Shown piece by piece: positions 35,440 to 43,644 of a DNA stretch of 64,000 bases. Made by a program: the position numbers and the translations under genes. The notes under the pieces were generated by a model. It searched no databases. It had not been told where the DNA came from and saw only the letters and a list, made by a program, of their open reading frames with translations. This DNA comes from Actinoplanes philippinensis (GTDB taxonomy: Bacteria > Actinomycetota > Actinomycetes > Mycobacteriales > Micromonosporaceae), in the NCBI RefSeq assembly GCF_900113015.1, contig NZ_FONV01000019.1:1-64000 (forward strand). The letters are read 5' to 3'. The first letter of the stretch is position 1, and each line of letters opens with the position of its first letter.

Positions 35440-35446
35440 TCCCACC

Positions 35447-35850
35447 CGCCGCCCGCCGCCCGCCGCCCGCCGCCCGCCTCGCGCCTCGCGCCTCGCGCCG
35501 CCCGCCTCGCGTCGCCCGGCCTCGTCGCGGGCCGGGCCTGGCCCTCGGGCGGCCGTCGCGGGCTCGCCGCTCGGCGCGGCGTGGGCTCGGGGTTGGGTGC
35601 GACGCGGGCTCGTCGTTCGCCCCGGCGTGGGTTTCGCGCGGCGCGGGTTCGGCGCGGCGCGGCGGGGTGGGGATTCGGCGCGGCGGGGTGTGGGTTCGTG
35701 GTTCGGTGCGGCGGGGTGTGGGTTCGGTGCGGCGCGGTGCGGTGCGGGTTTGTGGTGCGGTGCGGGTTTGTGGTTCGGCGCGGTGCGGGTTTGTGGTTTG
35801 GCGCGGCGCGGCGCGGTGCGGGTTGTGGTTTGGCGCGGCGCGGCCTCACT
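35447..35850. repeat. Low-complexity degenerate repeats
   Basis: The gap between the tetR-like stop and the lipoprotein stop begins with CCGCCCG/CTCGCGC simple repeats. It then has irregular copies of GCGGTGCGGGTTTGTGGTTCGGCGCGG-like 20-40-bp words on the plus strand (about 35580-35850). No gene is supported; the long open frames through it encode only Arg/Gly/Val or His/Thr/Pro low-complexity sequence. Confidence 0.7.
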
Positions 35851-35887
35851 TCCGGCCCGTCGTGGGCCGGAAGGGGGCCGGCGCCGC

Positions 35888-36343
35888 TCAGCTGCAGTGC
35901 TGCTGGACCGGGGCCAGCCACGAGCTCAGGGTCGGGCCGACCGCCTTGTTGACGTCGTCGGGTGTCTTGATCGCGCGGAAGAACTTCTCGTCGGTGGACT
36001 TCTTCTGCATCTGCTCGGCGGCCTTCTTGCCGGCCGCCTTCAGCCCGGCGTCGGCGCTCGTGTCGGTGGCGTCCTGCACGGCGGTGGCGAACGCGGCCAG
36101 CGACTGCTGGGCCTGGGCGATCGTGGCGGGATCGGTGGCCAGGGTGGTGAGCGCTTTCGCGTACGGCGCCATTTTTGTGCCGTAGACCTGGGCGAGGGCC
36201 TCGCAGGCGGCGCCCGCGGGCGGCGTCGTGACGGCTGCGGTGGCGCCGCCGGCTCCGGAGCCGGGAGCGCCGGGCGCGGTGCCGCAGGCCGAGACGGTGA
36301 GCAGAGCCCCGCCGGCGAGCAGGGTGGCGATGACGTGGCGCAT
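35888..36343 (-). CDS. Small secreted lipoprotein, function unknown
   Basis: This 151-residue protein has a lipoprotein signal (lipobox VSAC, Cys20), a Gly/Ala/Thr linker, and a helical domain with one Cys in ACEALAQVYG and a terminal QQHCS. The two cysteines could form a disulfide. No enzymatic motif is visible. Its promoter region carries a perfect CebR-type box, so it may be under cello-oligosaccharide control. It is divergent from the TPR-GGDEF gene. Confidence 0.75.
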   Translation of the reverse strand: MRHVIATLLAGGALLTVSACGTAPGAPGSGAGGATAAVTTPPAGAACEALAQVYGTKMAPYAKALTTLATDPATIAQAQQSLAAFATAVQDATDTSADAGLKAAGKKAAEQMQKKSTDEKFFRAIKTPDDVNKAVGPTLSSWLAPVQQHCS

Positions 36344-36378
36344 GGGAGCACCCCCGGTGTCGTGGGAACAGAGTAGGA

Positions 36379-36392
36379 TGGGAGCGCTCCCA
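36379..36392. promoter_or_regulatory. CebR-type operator
   Basis: TGGGAGCGCTCCCA is a perfect 14-bp palindrome (16 bp with the flanking A/T) identical to the consensus box of CebR, the LacI-family repressor of cello-oligosaccharide uptake in streptomycetes. It lies directly after a candidate minus-strand promoter, 36 bp from the lipoprotein ATG. Confidence 0.75.
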
Positions 36393-36402
36393 TTGAGCGT
36401 GC

Positions 36403-36432
36403 ACCCTACGCGGACCAAGCGACCTTTGTCGA
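36403..36432 (-). promoter_or_regulatory. Candidate promoter of the lipoprotein gene
   Basis: TCGACA (36427-36432), 18-nt spacer, TAGGGT (36403-36408) on the minus strand. Transcription would begin near 36396, so the CebR-type box covers about +4 to +17, a classic repressor position. Confidence 0.4.
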
Positions 36433-36527
36433 TACCGCAATCGTCGGCGCCGACGTGCGGCCCCAACTCCTCATGAATGGTTCGGGCGGGTCGAATGGTC
36501 CATCGTGCCGGTGTTGAGGGAGGACGC

Positions 36528-38174
36528 TTGACCACCGTGAACACAGCCGACAGCGACTCGCCGCCGGTCGCCGCGCTGCTGGAGCGGGCCGAGGAGCGAC
36601 GTCTCGCCGGTGACTACCTGGCCGGCGGCGAGCTGGCCCAGCAGGCCGCCGACCTGGCCGCTGCCATCGGCGACGCCGCCGGCGAGGCGGCGGCGCTGCG
36701 CTCGGTGGCCAACCAGCTGATGCGGCTGGGCCGGCAGGAGGAGGCGATCGCGGCCTGCCGCCGGGCGGCCATGATGCTGGAGGGGCTGGACGACCCGGCC
36801 GGTCTCTGCGACGTGCTCACCGTGCAGGCCATGCCGCTGATGGACCTCGGCATGCACGACGAGGCGCTGGGTGTGCTGGCCACCGCGCGGGAGATCGCGC
36901 AGCGCCTCGGCGACCGGGAGCTGCTCTACTGGGTGCACAACCGGACCGGCGTGGTGCACGGCAGCATGGGCGACCGTGAGCTGAGCACGGCGTGCCTGAT
37001 GCAGGCGCTGGGCATGGCCGACGGGATGAACGCCGAGGCACGGTTCTGCATCCTCAACAACGTCAGCGACAACGCGGTGTACGAGGTGACCCGCCTCCGT
37101 GGCCGCGGCGACACCGAGGCCGCCGACCGGGTGCTCACCGGCGCGCTCGGCCACGTGGTGGAGGCGCTGACCCTGGCCCGCGAGGCCCGGCACCCGTTCC
37201 GTGAGGCGCTCAGCCTGGACAACCACGGGATGCTGCTGGCGCTGGCCGGTGACCTGGACGGCGCGTTCCGGCTGATCGAGGAGTCGCGGCGGATCGCCGT
37301 CGAGGCCGGCTACCGTTCGCTGGAGTCGGCGGCCCTGCAGCACCAGGCCCGGGTGCGCCTGATGCGCGGCGACCACGCCGAGGCCATCGAGGGCCTGCTC
37401 CTCGCGCTGGACCGGGCGCACCGGGCGGGCGAGAAGCCGATGGCCATGGAGATCTTCCGGGAGCTGTCCGAGGCCCACGAGCGCATCGGCGACTTCATGG
37501 CCGCGCTGGCCTACTACCGCGACTTCCACGATCTGGAGCGCGAGCTGCACAACGAGGTCGCGGCGGCCCGGGCCCGGATGGCGGCGCACCACTTCGAGCT
37601 GGACAACGTGCGCCTGGAGGCGGAGAACGCGCGCCTGGAGGCGGAGCTGCACCGGGCCCGCAGCGCCGAGCTGGCCGCCGACAACCTGCTGTGGCAGCGC
37701 CAGGCGACCGAGGACGCGCTGACCGGCCTGCCGAACCGGCGCTCGGCCGACGACCGGCTGCCGAAGATGGCCGCCGATGGCCCGGTCTGGGTGGCGCTGG
37801 CCGACGTCGACCATTTCAAGCGGGTCAACGACAGGTACGGCCACCCGGTCGGCGACGAGGTGCTGCGGCGGATCGCCCGGATCCTGCTCGACGGCATCGA
37901 GCCGGCCGATCTGGTGGCCCGCTTCGGTGGCGAGGAGTTCCTGCTCGCGGTGCACGGCTCCGGTGCCGAGGACGCGCGGGCCCAGTGCGAGCTGCTGCGG
38001 GCGGCCGTGGCGGCGTACCCCTGGGGGTCGATCGAACCGGGCCTGTCGGTCACGATCAGCATCGGCCTCGCCGAGGCCGCCGGCCCGGACGCGCTGGCCG
38101 GCGCGCTGAACCGGGCCGATCAGCGCCTGTACGACGCCAAGCGCCAGGGCCGCAACCGGGTGCACGGAGACTGA
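36528..38174 (+). CDS. TPR-GGDEF diguanylate cyclase
   Basis: This 548-residue soluble protein has six or more tetratricopeptide-like repeats over about 380 residues (for example LGMHDEALGVLATAREIAQRLGDRE, MRGDHAEAIEGLLLALDRAHRAGE). A short coiled coil follows (HHFELDNVRLEAENARLEAELHRARSAELAADN), then a GGDEF domain with DALTGLPNRRS, DVDHFKRVNDRYGHPVGD and RFGGEEF (GGEEF at 467-471). The catalytic core looks intact. TPRs probably receive a protein signal. The TTG at 36528 is chosen because GAGGGAGGA ends 5 nt before it; a GTG nine bases later is the alternative. Confidence 0.9.
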   Translation: MTTVNTADSDSPPVAALLERAEERRLAGDYLAGGELAQQAADLAAAIGDAAGEAAALRSVANQLMRLGRQEEAIAACRRAAMMLEGLDDPAGLCDVLTVQAMPLMDLGMHDEALGVLATAREIAQRLGDRELLYWVHNRTGVVHGSMGDRELSTACLMQALGMADGMNAEARFCILNNVSDNAVYEVTRLRGRGDTEAADRVLTGALGHVVEALTLAREARHPFREALSLDNHGMLLALAGDLDGAFRLIEESRRIAVEAGYRSLESAALQHQARVRLMRGDHAEAIEGLLLALDRAHRAGEKPMAMEIFRELSEAHERIGDFMAALAYYRDFHDLERELHNEVAAARARMAAHHFELDNVRLEAENARLEAELHRARSAELAADNLLWQRQATEDALTGLPNRRSADDRLPKMAADGPVWVALADVDHFKRVNDRYGHPVGDEVLRRIARILLDGIEPADLVARFGGEEFLLAVHGSGAEDARAQCELLRAAVAAYPWGSIEPGLSVTISIGLAEAAGPDALAGALNRADQRLYDAKRQGRNRVHGD

Positions 38175-38323
38175 CCGTTCGGGTGAGTGGCGATCCATGC
38201 TTGCGGATGGATCGCGGTGTGTCCGTCAACACCTCTACGGCATTCGGCCGTTATCTCCCTTTCAACGGAAGTAGTTTCGAACGTTGCCGCGAAACGGCGG
38301 ACCAGGGGAATGGAGCGCGCTCA

Positions 38324-41300
38324 GTGACGGTGTCGACCGATCTGCGACTTATCGAGCTGCCCGAGTGGGAGTTCGCAGCCGAGGCGCCGGCGGTGTTCCG
38401 TTCGCGATCCGCCCCGATCCGCCGCACGCTGATCGACATATTCGACGCCACGGTGCACGACCATCCGGGCGCCCGCGCGATCGACACCGGCGCGACGAGC
38501 CTGACATACCGTCAGCTCGCCGCCGAGGTGCAGACGCTGCGGGCGGCCCTGCGCGGGCACGGCATCGGCGCCGGCGACCGGGTGGGCGTGCGGATCGCCT
38601 CCGGCACCGCCGACCTCTACCTGGCGATCCTCGGCGTGCTGGCGGCCGGCGCGGCGTATGTGCCGGTCGACGCCGACGACCCCGACGAGCGGGCCGAGCT
38701 GGTCTTCGCCGAGGCGGGCGTGTGTGCCGTGCTCGGCGACGGACTGACCGTCTCGCTGCGGCGGACCCCCTTGGGCAGGACCGGGCGTCCGGGCCCCGCC
38801 GACGACGCCTGGATCATCTTCACGTCGGGTTCCACCGGCACCCCGAAGGGGGTGGCGGTCTCGCACGGCGCCGCTGCCGCGTTCGTCGACGCCGAGGCGC
38901 AGCTGTTCCTCGCCGACGACGACGTCGAGCCCCTCGGCCCCGCCGACCGGGTGCTGGCCGGGCTGTCGGTGGCCTTCGACGCCTCCTGCGAGGAGATGTG
39001 GCTGGCCTGGCGGCACGGCGCGTGCCTCGTCCCGGCCGCCCGCTCGCTGGTCCGCTCCGGCGTCGACCTGGGCCCGTGGCTGGCCGAGCAGCGCATCACC
39101 GTGGTCTCCACCGTCCCGACACTGGCCGCGCTCTGGCCGGCCGAGGCCCTCGAGGACGTCCGGCTGCTGATCTTCGGCGGCGAGGCGTGCCCGCCCGAGC
39201 TGGCCGAGCGGCTCGCCGTCGAGGGCCGCGAGCTGTGGAACACCTACGGGCCGACCGAGGCGACGGTGGTGGCCTGCGCCGCCCGGCTGACCGGCGAGGG
39301 CCCGGTGCGCATCGGCCTGCCGCTGGCCGGCTGGGAGCTGGCCGTCGTCGACGCCGCCGGCGAGCCGGTCAGCATGGGCGAGACCGGCGAGCTGGTGATC
39401 GGCGGCGTCGGCCTCGCACGCTATCTGGACGCCGCGAAGGACGCCGAGAAGTTCGCGCCGCTGCCCGCCCTGGACTGGTCCCGCGCCTACCGCAGCGGCG
39501 ACATCGTGCGGGCCGAGCCGGAGGGGCTGCTGTTCCTCGGCCGCGGCGACGAGCAGGTCAAACTCGGCGGCCGCCGGATCGAGCTGGGCGAGGTCGACGC
39601 GGCCCTGCAGGCGCTGCCCGGGGTGGCCGGCGCGGCCGCCGCGGTCAAGCGCACCGCGGCCGGCAACCAGCTGCTGGTCGGCTACCTTGTGCCGCACGAG
39701 CCGGACGCCTTCGACGTGGCGGCCGCCACCGCGCGGATCCGCGAGCAGCTCCCGGCCGCGCTCGTCCCGCTGCTCGCGGTCGTCGACGCGCTGCCCACCC
39801 GCACCTCCGGCAAGGTCGACCGGGCCGCCCTGCCGTGGCCGCCGGCGGTCGGCACGCCCGGCGCCGGCGAGCTGACCCCGGCCGAGGAGTGGCTGGCCGG
39901 CGGCTGGGAGGAGATCCTCGGGGTCCGCCCGGCCGACGCCGCCGCCGACTTCTTCAGCAGTGGCGGCAGCAGCCTGAACGCCGCCCAGCTGGTCGCCTGG
40001 ATCCGGCAGACCCACCCGCGGGTGTCGGTCGCCGACGTCTATCAGAACCCGCGGCTGTCCGAGATGGCGGCGATCCTCGACGGGCTGGAGACCGAGACCA
40101 CGGTCCGCCGCGACGTCCGGCCCACCCCGCGCCGCGCCGGGTTCGTGCAGGCAGTGCTCATGCTGCCGATGCTGGCCCTGGTCGGGCTGCGCTGGCTGAC
40201 CGTCCTGGCCGCCCTCGGCAAGATCGTGTCGCTGGCCCCGGCCGTCTCCTGGTGGTGGATCGCGGCCGCCTGGTTCCCGCTGTTCAGCCCACCCGGGCGG
40301 ATCCTGCTCGCGGCCGGGGCGGCCCGGCTGCTGCTGCGCGGCGTCGGCCCCGGCGAGTATCCCCGCGGCGGCCACGTCCACCTGCGGCTGTGGGCGGCCG
40401 AGCGGTTCGCCGAGGTCACCGGCGCGACCGGCATCGGCGGCGCGGGCTGGATGACCACCTACGCGCGGCTGCTCGGCGCCCGCGTCGGCCGTGACGTCGA
40501 CCTGCACTCCGCGCCGCCGGTCACCGGGCTGCTCAAGCTCGGCCGGGGCGCCGCCATCGAGCCCGAGGCCGACCTGTCCGGTTACTGGATCGACGGCGAC
40601 GTGGTCCGGGTCGGCACGGTGCGCGTCGGCGCGGGCGGCCGGGTCGGCGCCCGGAGCACGCTCATGCCCGGCGCCCGGGTCGGCAAGGGCGCGAAGATCG
40701 GCGCCGGGTCCACCGTCACCGGCGCGGTCCCGGCCGGTCAGCGCTGGGCCGGCTCCCCGGCCGTCCCGGTGACCGGCAAGGGCGCCACCGTCTGGCCGTC
40801 GCAGCGCCCCGACCGGTCCCGGCTGAGCGCCCCCACCTGGGTGGTCGCCTACAGCCTGACCGCACAGCTGCTGGGCCTGCTGCCGGTGCTCGCCGCGGTT
40901 CCGGCGCTGGCGCTGCTCGCCCGCGCGCTCGTCGGCCCGTCCCCGACGGCCCTGCTCGTCGCCGTTCCGGGCGCCGCTGTCGCGTACCTGCTCGGTTATG
41001 CCCTTCTGGTCCTGGTCCTGGTGCGGCTGCTCAGCATCGGCCTGCGGACCGGCTTCCACCCCGTGCAGGGGAGGGTGGCGTGGCAGGTGTGGACCACCGA
41101 GCACCTGATGGGGATGGCCCGGGTCGCGCTGTTCCCGATCTACTCCAGCCTGTTCACGCCGGTGTGGCTGCGGCTGCTCGGCGCGAAGGTGGGCCGGGGC
41201 GTGGAGATCTCCACGGTGCTCGCGGTCCCGTCGATGACGACCGTCGACGACGGCGCGTTCCTGGCCGACGACACCATGGTCGCGACCTACGAGCTCGACC

Positions 41301-42220
41301 ACGGCTGGCTGCGGGTCGCCCCGGCGCGGATCGGCAAGCAGGCCTTCCTCGGCAACTCGGGGATGACCGCGCCCGGCCGGTCGGTGCCCAAACGCGGCCT
41401 GGTCGGCGTGCTGTCGTCGGCGCCGCACAAGGCGAAGAAGGGCTCGTCGTGGCTGGGCGCCCCGCCGATGCCGCTGCGCCGCATCGTCGAGACCGCGGAC
41501 ACCGGCCGGACCTTCGACCCGCCGGCCCGCCTCAAGGTGGCCCGTGCCCTCGTCGAGCTGTGCCGGGTCGTCCCGGTGATGTGCGCCGGCGCGCTCGCCG
41601 TCGCGGTGCTGGCCGCGCTGACGTTCGTCTGGCGCGAGGCCGGGGCGTGGGCCGCCGCGCTCGCCGCCGGTCCGGTGCTGTTCCTCGCCGCGGTCGCCGG
41701 GGCGCTGCTCGCCACCGCCGCGAAGTGGCTGCTGGTCGGCCGGTTCCGGGCCGGGGAGCGGGCGCTGTGGACGTCGTTCGTGTGGCGCAACGAGCTGGCC
41801 GACACCTTCGTCGAGGTGCTCGCCGCGCCGTGGCTGTTCCGGCTCGCCGCCGGCACCCCATTGCTCAACCTGTGGCTGCGTACGCTCGGTGTGCGGATCG
41901 GCCGCGGGGTGTGGCTGGAGACGCTGTGGCTGCCCGAGTTCGATCTGGTCCGGCTCGGTGACGGGGCGACCGTCAACCGGGGGTGCGTGGTGCAGACCCA
42001 CCTGTTCCATGATCGGATCATGAGCATGGATGAGGTCACCCTCGGCGCGGGCGCCACCCTCGGCCCGCACGGCATCGTGCTGCCCGGCGCGAGCATCGGC
42101 GCCCGGACCACCGTGGGCCCCGGCTCGCTCGTCACCCGCGGCGACGCGGTGCCCGACGACAGCCGCTGGCTCGGCAACCCGGTCGCGACCTGGCCGGTGA
42201 CGGCCTCCCGCCGGGTATGA
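38324..42220 (+). CDS. Pls/PosA-type NRPS-like membrane synthetase (A-T-membrane/hexapeptide)
   Basis: This 1298-residue protein starts with an adenylation domain (YVPVDADDPDERAELVF; core A3 IIFTSGSTGTPKG; NTYGPTEAT; YRSGDIV; lysine motif RTSGKVDRAALP) and a carrier domain (FFSSGGSSLNAAQL, phosphopantetheine Ser550). No condensation domain follows. Instead come hydrophobic segments (from about residue 610) interleaved with three left-handed beta-helix hexapeptide blocks (for example VRVGAGGRVGARSTLMPGARVGKGAKIGAGSTV). This is the build of epsilon-poly-lysine synthetase-like (Pls/PosA) proteins. The activated amino acid is not read out here. The M1 peptidase gene overlaps its stop by 4 bp. Confidence 0.85.
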   Translation: MTVSTDLRLIELPEWEFAAEAPAVFRSRSAPIRRTLIDIFDATVHDHPGARAIDTGATSLTYRQLAAEVQTLRAALRGHGIGAGDRVGVRIASGTADLYLAILGVLAAGAAYVPVDADDPDERAELVFAEAGVCAVLGDGLTVSLRRTPLGRTGRPGPADDAWIIFTSGSTGTPKGVAVSHGAAAAFVDAEAQLFLADDDVEPLGPADRVLAGLSVAFDASCEEMWLAWRHGACLVPAARSLVRSGVDLGPWLAEQRITVVSTVPTLAALWPAEALEDVRLLIFGGEACPPELAERLAVEGRELWNTYGPTEATVVACAARLTGEGPVRIGLPLAGWELAVVDAAGEPVSMGETGELVIGGVGLARYLDAAKDAEKFAPLPALDWSRAYRSGDIVRAEPEGLLFLGRGDEQVKLGGRRIELGEVDAALQALPGVAGAAAAVKRTAAGNQLLVGYLVPHEPDAFDVAAATARIREQLPAALVPLLAVVDALPTRTSGKVDRAALPWPPAVGTPGAGELTPAEEWLAGGWEEILGVRPADAAADFFSSGGSSLNAAQLVAWIRQTHPRVSVADVYQNPRLSEMAAILDGLETETTVRRDVRPTPRRAGFVQAVLMLPMLALVGLRWLTVLAALGKIVSLAPAVSWWWIAAAWFPLFSPPGRILLAAGAARLLLRGVGPGEYPRGGHVHLRLWAAERFAEVTGATGIGGAGWMTTYARLLGARVGRDVDLHSAPPVTGLLKLGRGAAIEPEADLSGYWIDGDVVRVGTVRVGAGGRVGARSTLMPGARVGKGAKIGAGSTVTGAVPAGQRWAGSPAVPVTGKGATVWPSQRPDRSRLSAPTWVVAYSLTAQLLGLLPVLAAVPALALLARALVGPSPTALLVAVPGAAVAYLLGYALLVLVLVRLLSIGLRTGFHPVQGRVAWQVWTTEHLMGMARVALFPIYSSLFTPVWLRLLGAKVGRGVEISTVLAVPSMTTVDDGAFLADDTMVATYELDHGWLRVAPARIGKQAFLGNSGMTAPGRSVPKRGLVGVLSSAPHKAKKGSSWLGAPPMPLRRIVETADTGRTFDPPARLKVARALVELCRVVPVMCAGALAVAVLAALTFVWREAGAWAAALAAGPVLFLAAVAGALLATAAKWLLVGRFRAGERALWTSFVWRNELADTFVEVLAAPWLFRLAAGTPLLNLWLRTLGVRIGRGVWLETLWLPEFDLVRLGDGATVNRGCVVQTHLFHDRIMSMDEVTLGAGATLGPHGIVLPGASIGARTTVGPGSLVTRGDAVPDDSRWLGNPVATWPVTASRRV

Positions 42221-43563
42221 CCCCACCGGGCATCCCCCTCGGCGCGACCCCGGGCGCCGACCGGTCGACCGACCCGTACCTGCCGGCGAACGGCAACGGC
42301 GGCTACCGCGTGCTGCACTACGACCTCGACCTCGACTACCGGGTGGTGTCCAACCGGCTGGCCGGCCGGGCGGTCGTCACCGCGCGCGCCGTGCAGCCGC
42401 TGTCCCGGTTCAGCCTCGACCTGGGGCCCCGGCTGCAGGTGCGGGACGTGCGGGTGGACGGGCGGCCGGCCAAGTTCGACCACCGGACCGGCAAGCTGCG
42501 GATCAAACCGGAGCGGCCGATCGGCTACGGGGCGACGTTCAAGACCGAGATACGGTACGCGGGCAAGCCCGGTCCCGTCTCCGGCCGGTGGGGAGACATC
42601 GGCTGGGACGAGCTGAGCGACGGGGTGCTCGTGGCCAGCCAGCCCAACGGGTCGTCGTCGTGGTTCCCGTGCAACGACCGGCCGGGCGACAAGGCCGCCT
42701 TCCTGATCACGATCACCGTGGCGTCGGCGTACACCGTGCTCGTCACCGGCGACCTGGTGTCCAAGCGGCGTGGGGCGGGCGCCACCACCTGGGTCTACGA
42801 GCGGGACGAGCCGACCGCGCCGTACCTGATGAGCGTCCAGATCGGCCGTTACGAGATGGTGGACCTGACCACCGCGGGGGTACGCCAGCGGGCCGCGATC
42901 ACCCCGCGGGTCCGCGCCGCGTTCCGGCACGACTTCGGCCGGCACGGCGAGATCATGAAGGCGATGCAGCAGCTGTTCGGGCCGTACCCGTTCCGCGAGT
43001 ACGTCGTCGTGATCACCGACGACGACCTGGACGACCCGGTCGAGGCGCAGGGCATGGCCGTCTTCGGCCGCAACCACCTCGACGGGCGGCGCACCCACGA
43101 GCGGCTGGTCGTGCACGAGCTGGCCCACCAGTGGTTCGGCAACAGTCTCACGGTCGCCGACTGGCGGCACATCTGGCTCAACGAGGGCTTCGCCACGTAC
43201 GCCGAATGGTTGTGGTCGGGCGCCTCCGGCGGCCCCTCGACGAACACCCACGCGGCCCGCTGGCACGCCTGGGTCGCGGCCCAGCCCGCCGACGTCGTCG
43301 TCGCCGACCCGGGCGTGGACCGGATGTTCGACCCGCTGGTCTACAAGCGGGGCGCGCTGGCCCTGCACGCGCTGCGCGCGAAGGTCGGCGAGCAGGCGTT
43401 CTTCACCCTGCTCCGCTCCTGGGTGGCCGAGCACCGCCACGGCACGGTGACGACGCAGCAGTTCCGCGAACACGCCGCCCGCTACAGCGGCGCCTCCCTC
43501 GACGACCTGTTCACCGCCTGGCTCGACAGCCCCGCCCTGCCCCCGGTTCCGCGCGTCCTCTGA
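42217..43563 (+). CDS. M1 family zinc metallopeptidase
   Basis: This 448-residue aminopeptidase-N-like protein has an N-terminal beta domain, a GAMEN-like exopeptidase motif VEAQGMAVF, and zinc site HELAHQWFGNS with distal Glu (His300, His304, Glu323; Glu301 catalytic). It lacks the long C-terminal helical domain of classical M1 enzymes, as many actinobacterial members do. No signal peptide is evident. The ATGA overlap with the NRPS-like gene implies coupled synthesis, and it might trim or release the product of that enzyme (inference). Confidence 0.9.
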   Translation: MTPPGIPLGATPGADRSTDPYLPANGNGGYRVLHYDLDLDYRVVSNRLAGRAVVTARAVQPLSRFSLDLGPRLQVRDVRVDGRPAKFDHRTGKLRIKPERPIGYGATFKTEIRYAGKPGPVSGRWGDIGWDELSDGVLVASQPNGSSSWFPCNDRPGDKAAFLITITVASAYTVLVTGDLVSKRRGAGATTWVYERDEPTAPYLMSVQIGRYEMVDLTTAGVRQRAAITPRVRAAFRHDFGRHGEIMKAMQQLFGPYPFREYVVVITDDDLDDPVEAQGMAVFGRNHLDGRRTHERLVVHELAHQWFGNSLTVADWRHIWLNEGFATYAEWLWSGASGGPSTNTHAARWHAWVAAQPADVVVADPGVDRMFDPLVYKRGALALHALRAKVGEQAFFTLLRSWVAEHRHGTVTTQQFREHAARYSGASLDDLFTAWLDSPALPPVPRVL

Positions 43564-43644
43564 ACTGCCGGTCAACTGCCTGGTGGGGCGGGGGCGGTGT
43601 GCCCACACTGGACGCATGACCGCTTTTTCTCCGGTGTGCGGGGG

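Noticed and set aside
35220..36440. 406-codon minus-strand frame through the low-complexity region
   Set aside because: It is out of phase with the lipoprotein gene and encodes His/Pro/Thr/Arg repeats; the lipoprotein frame has a lipobox, a ribosome site and a promoter.
38321..42226. 1301-codon antisense frame opposite the NRPS-like gene
   Set aside because: It mirrors a strongly supported gene and consists of His/Gly/Arg/Asp-rich shadow sequence, as is typical for high-GC antisense frames. The same applies to the antisense frame opposite GH78 at 52801-57021.
43564..43644. Intrinsic terminator between the M1 and NB-ARC genes
   Set aside because: Only a 5-bp GTGTG/CACAC stem is visible, which is too weak to call.
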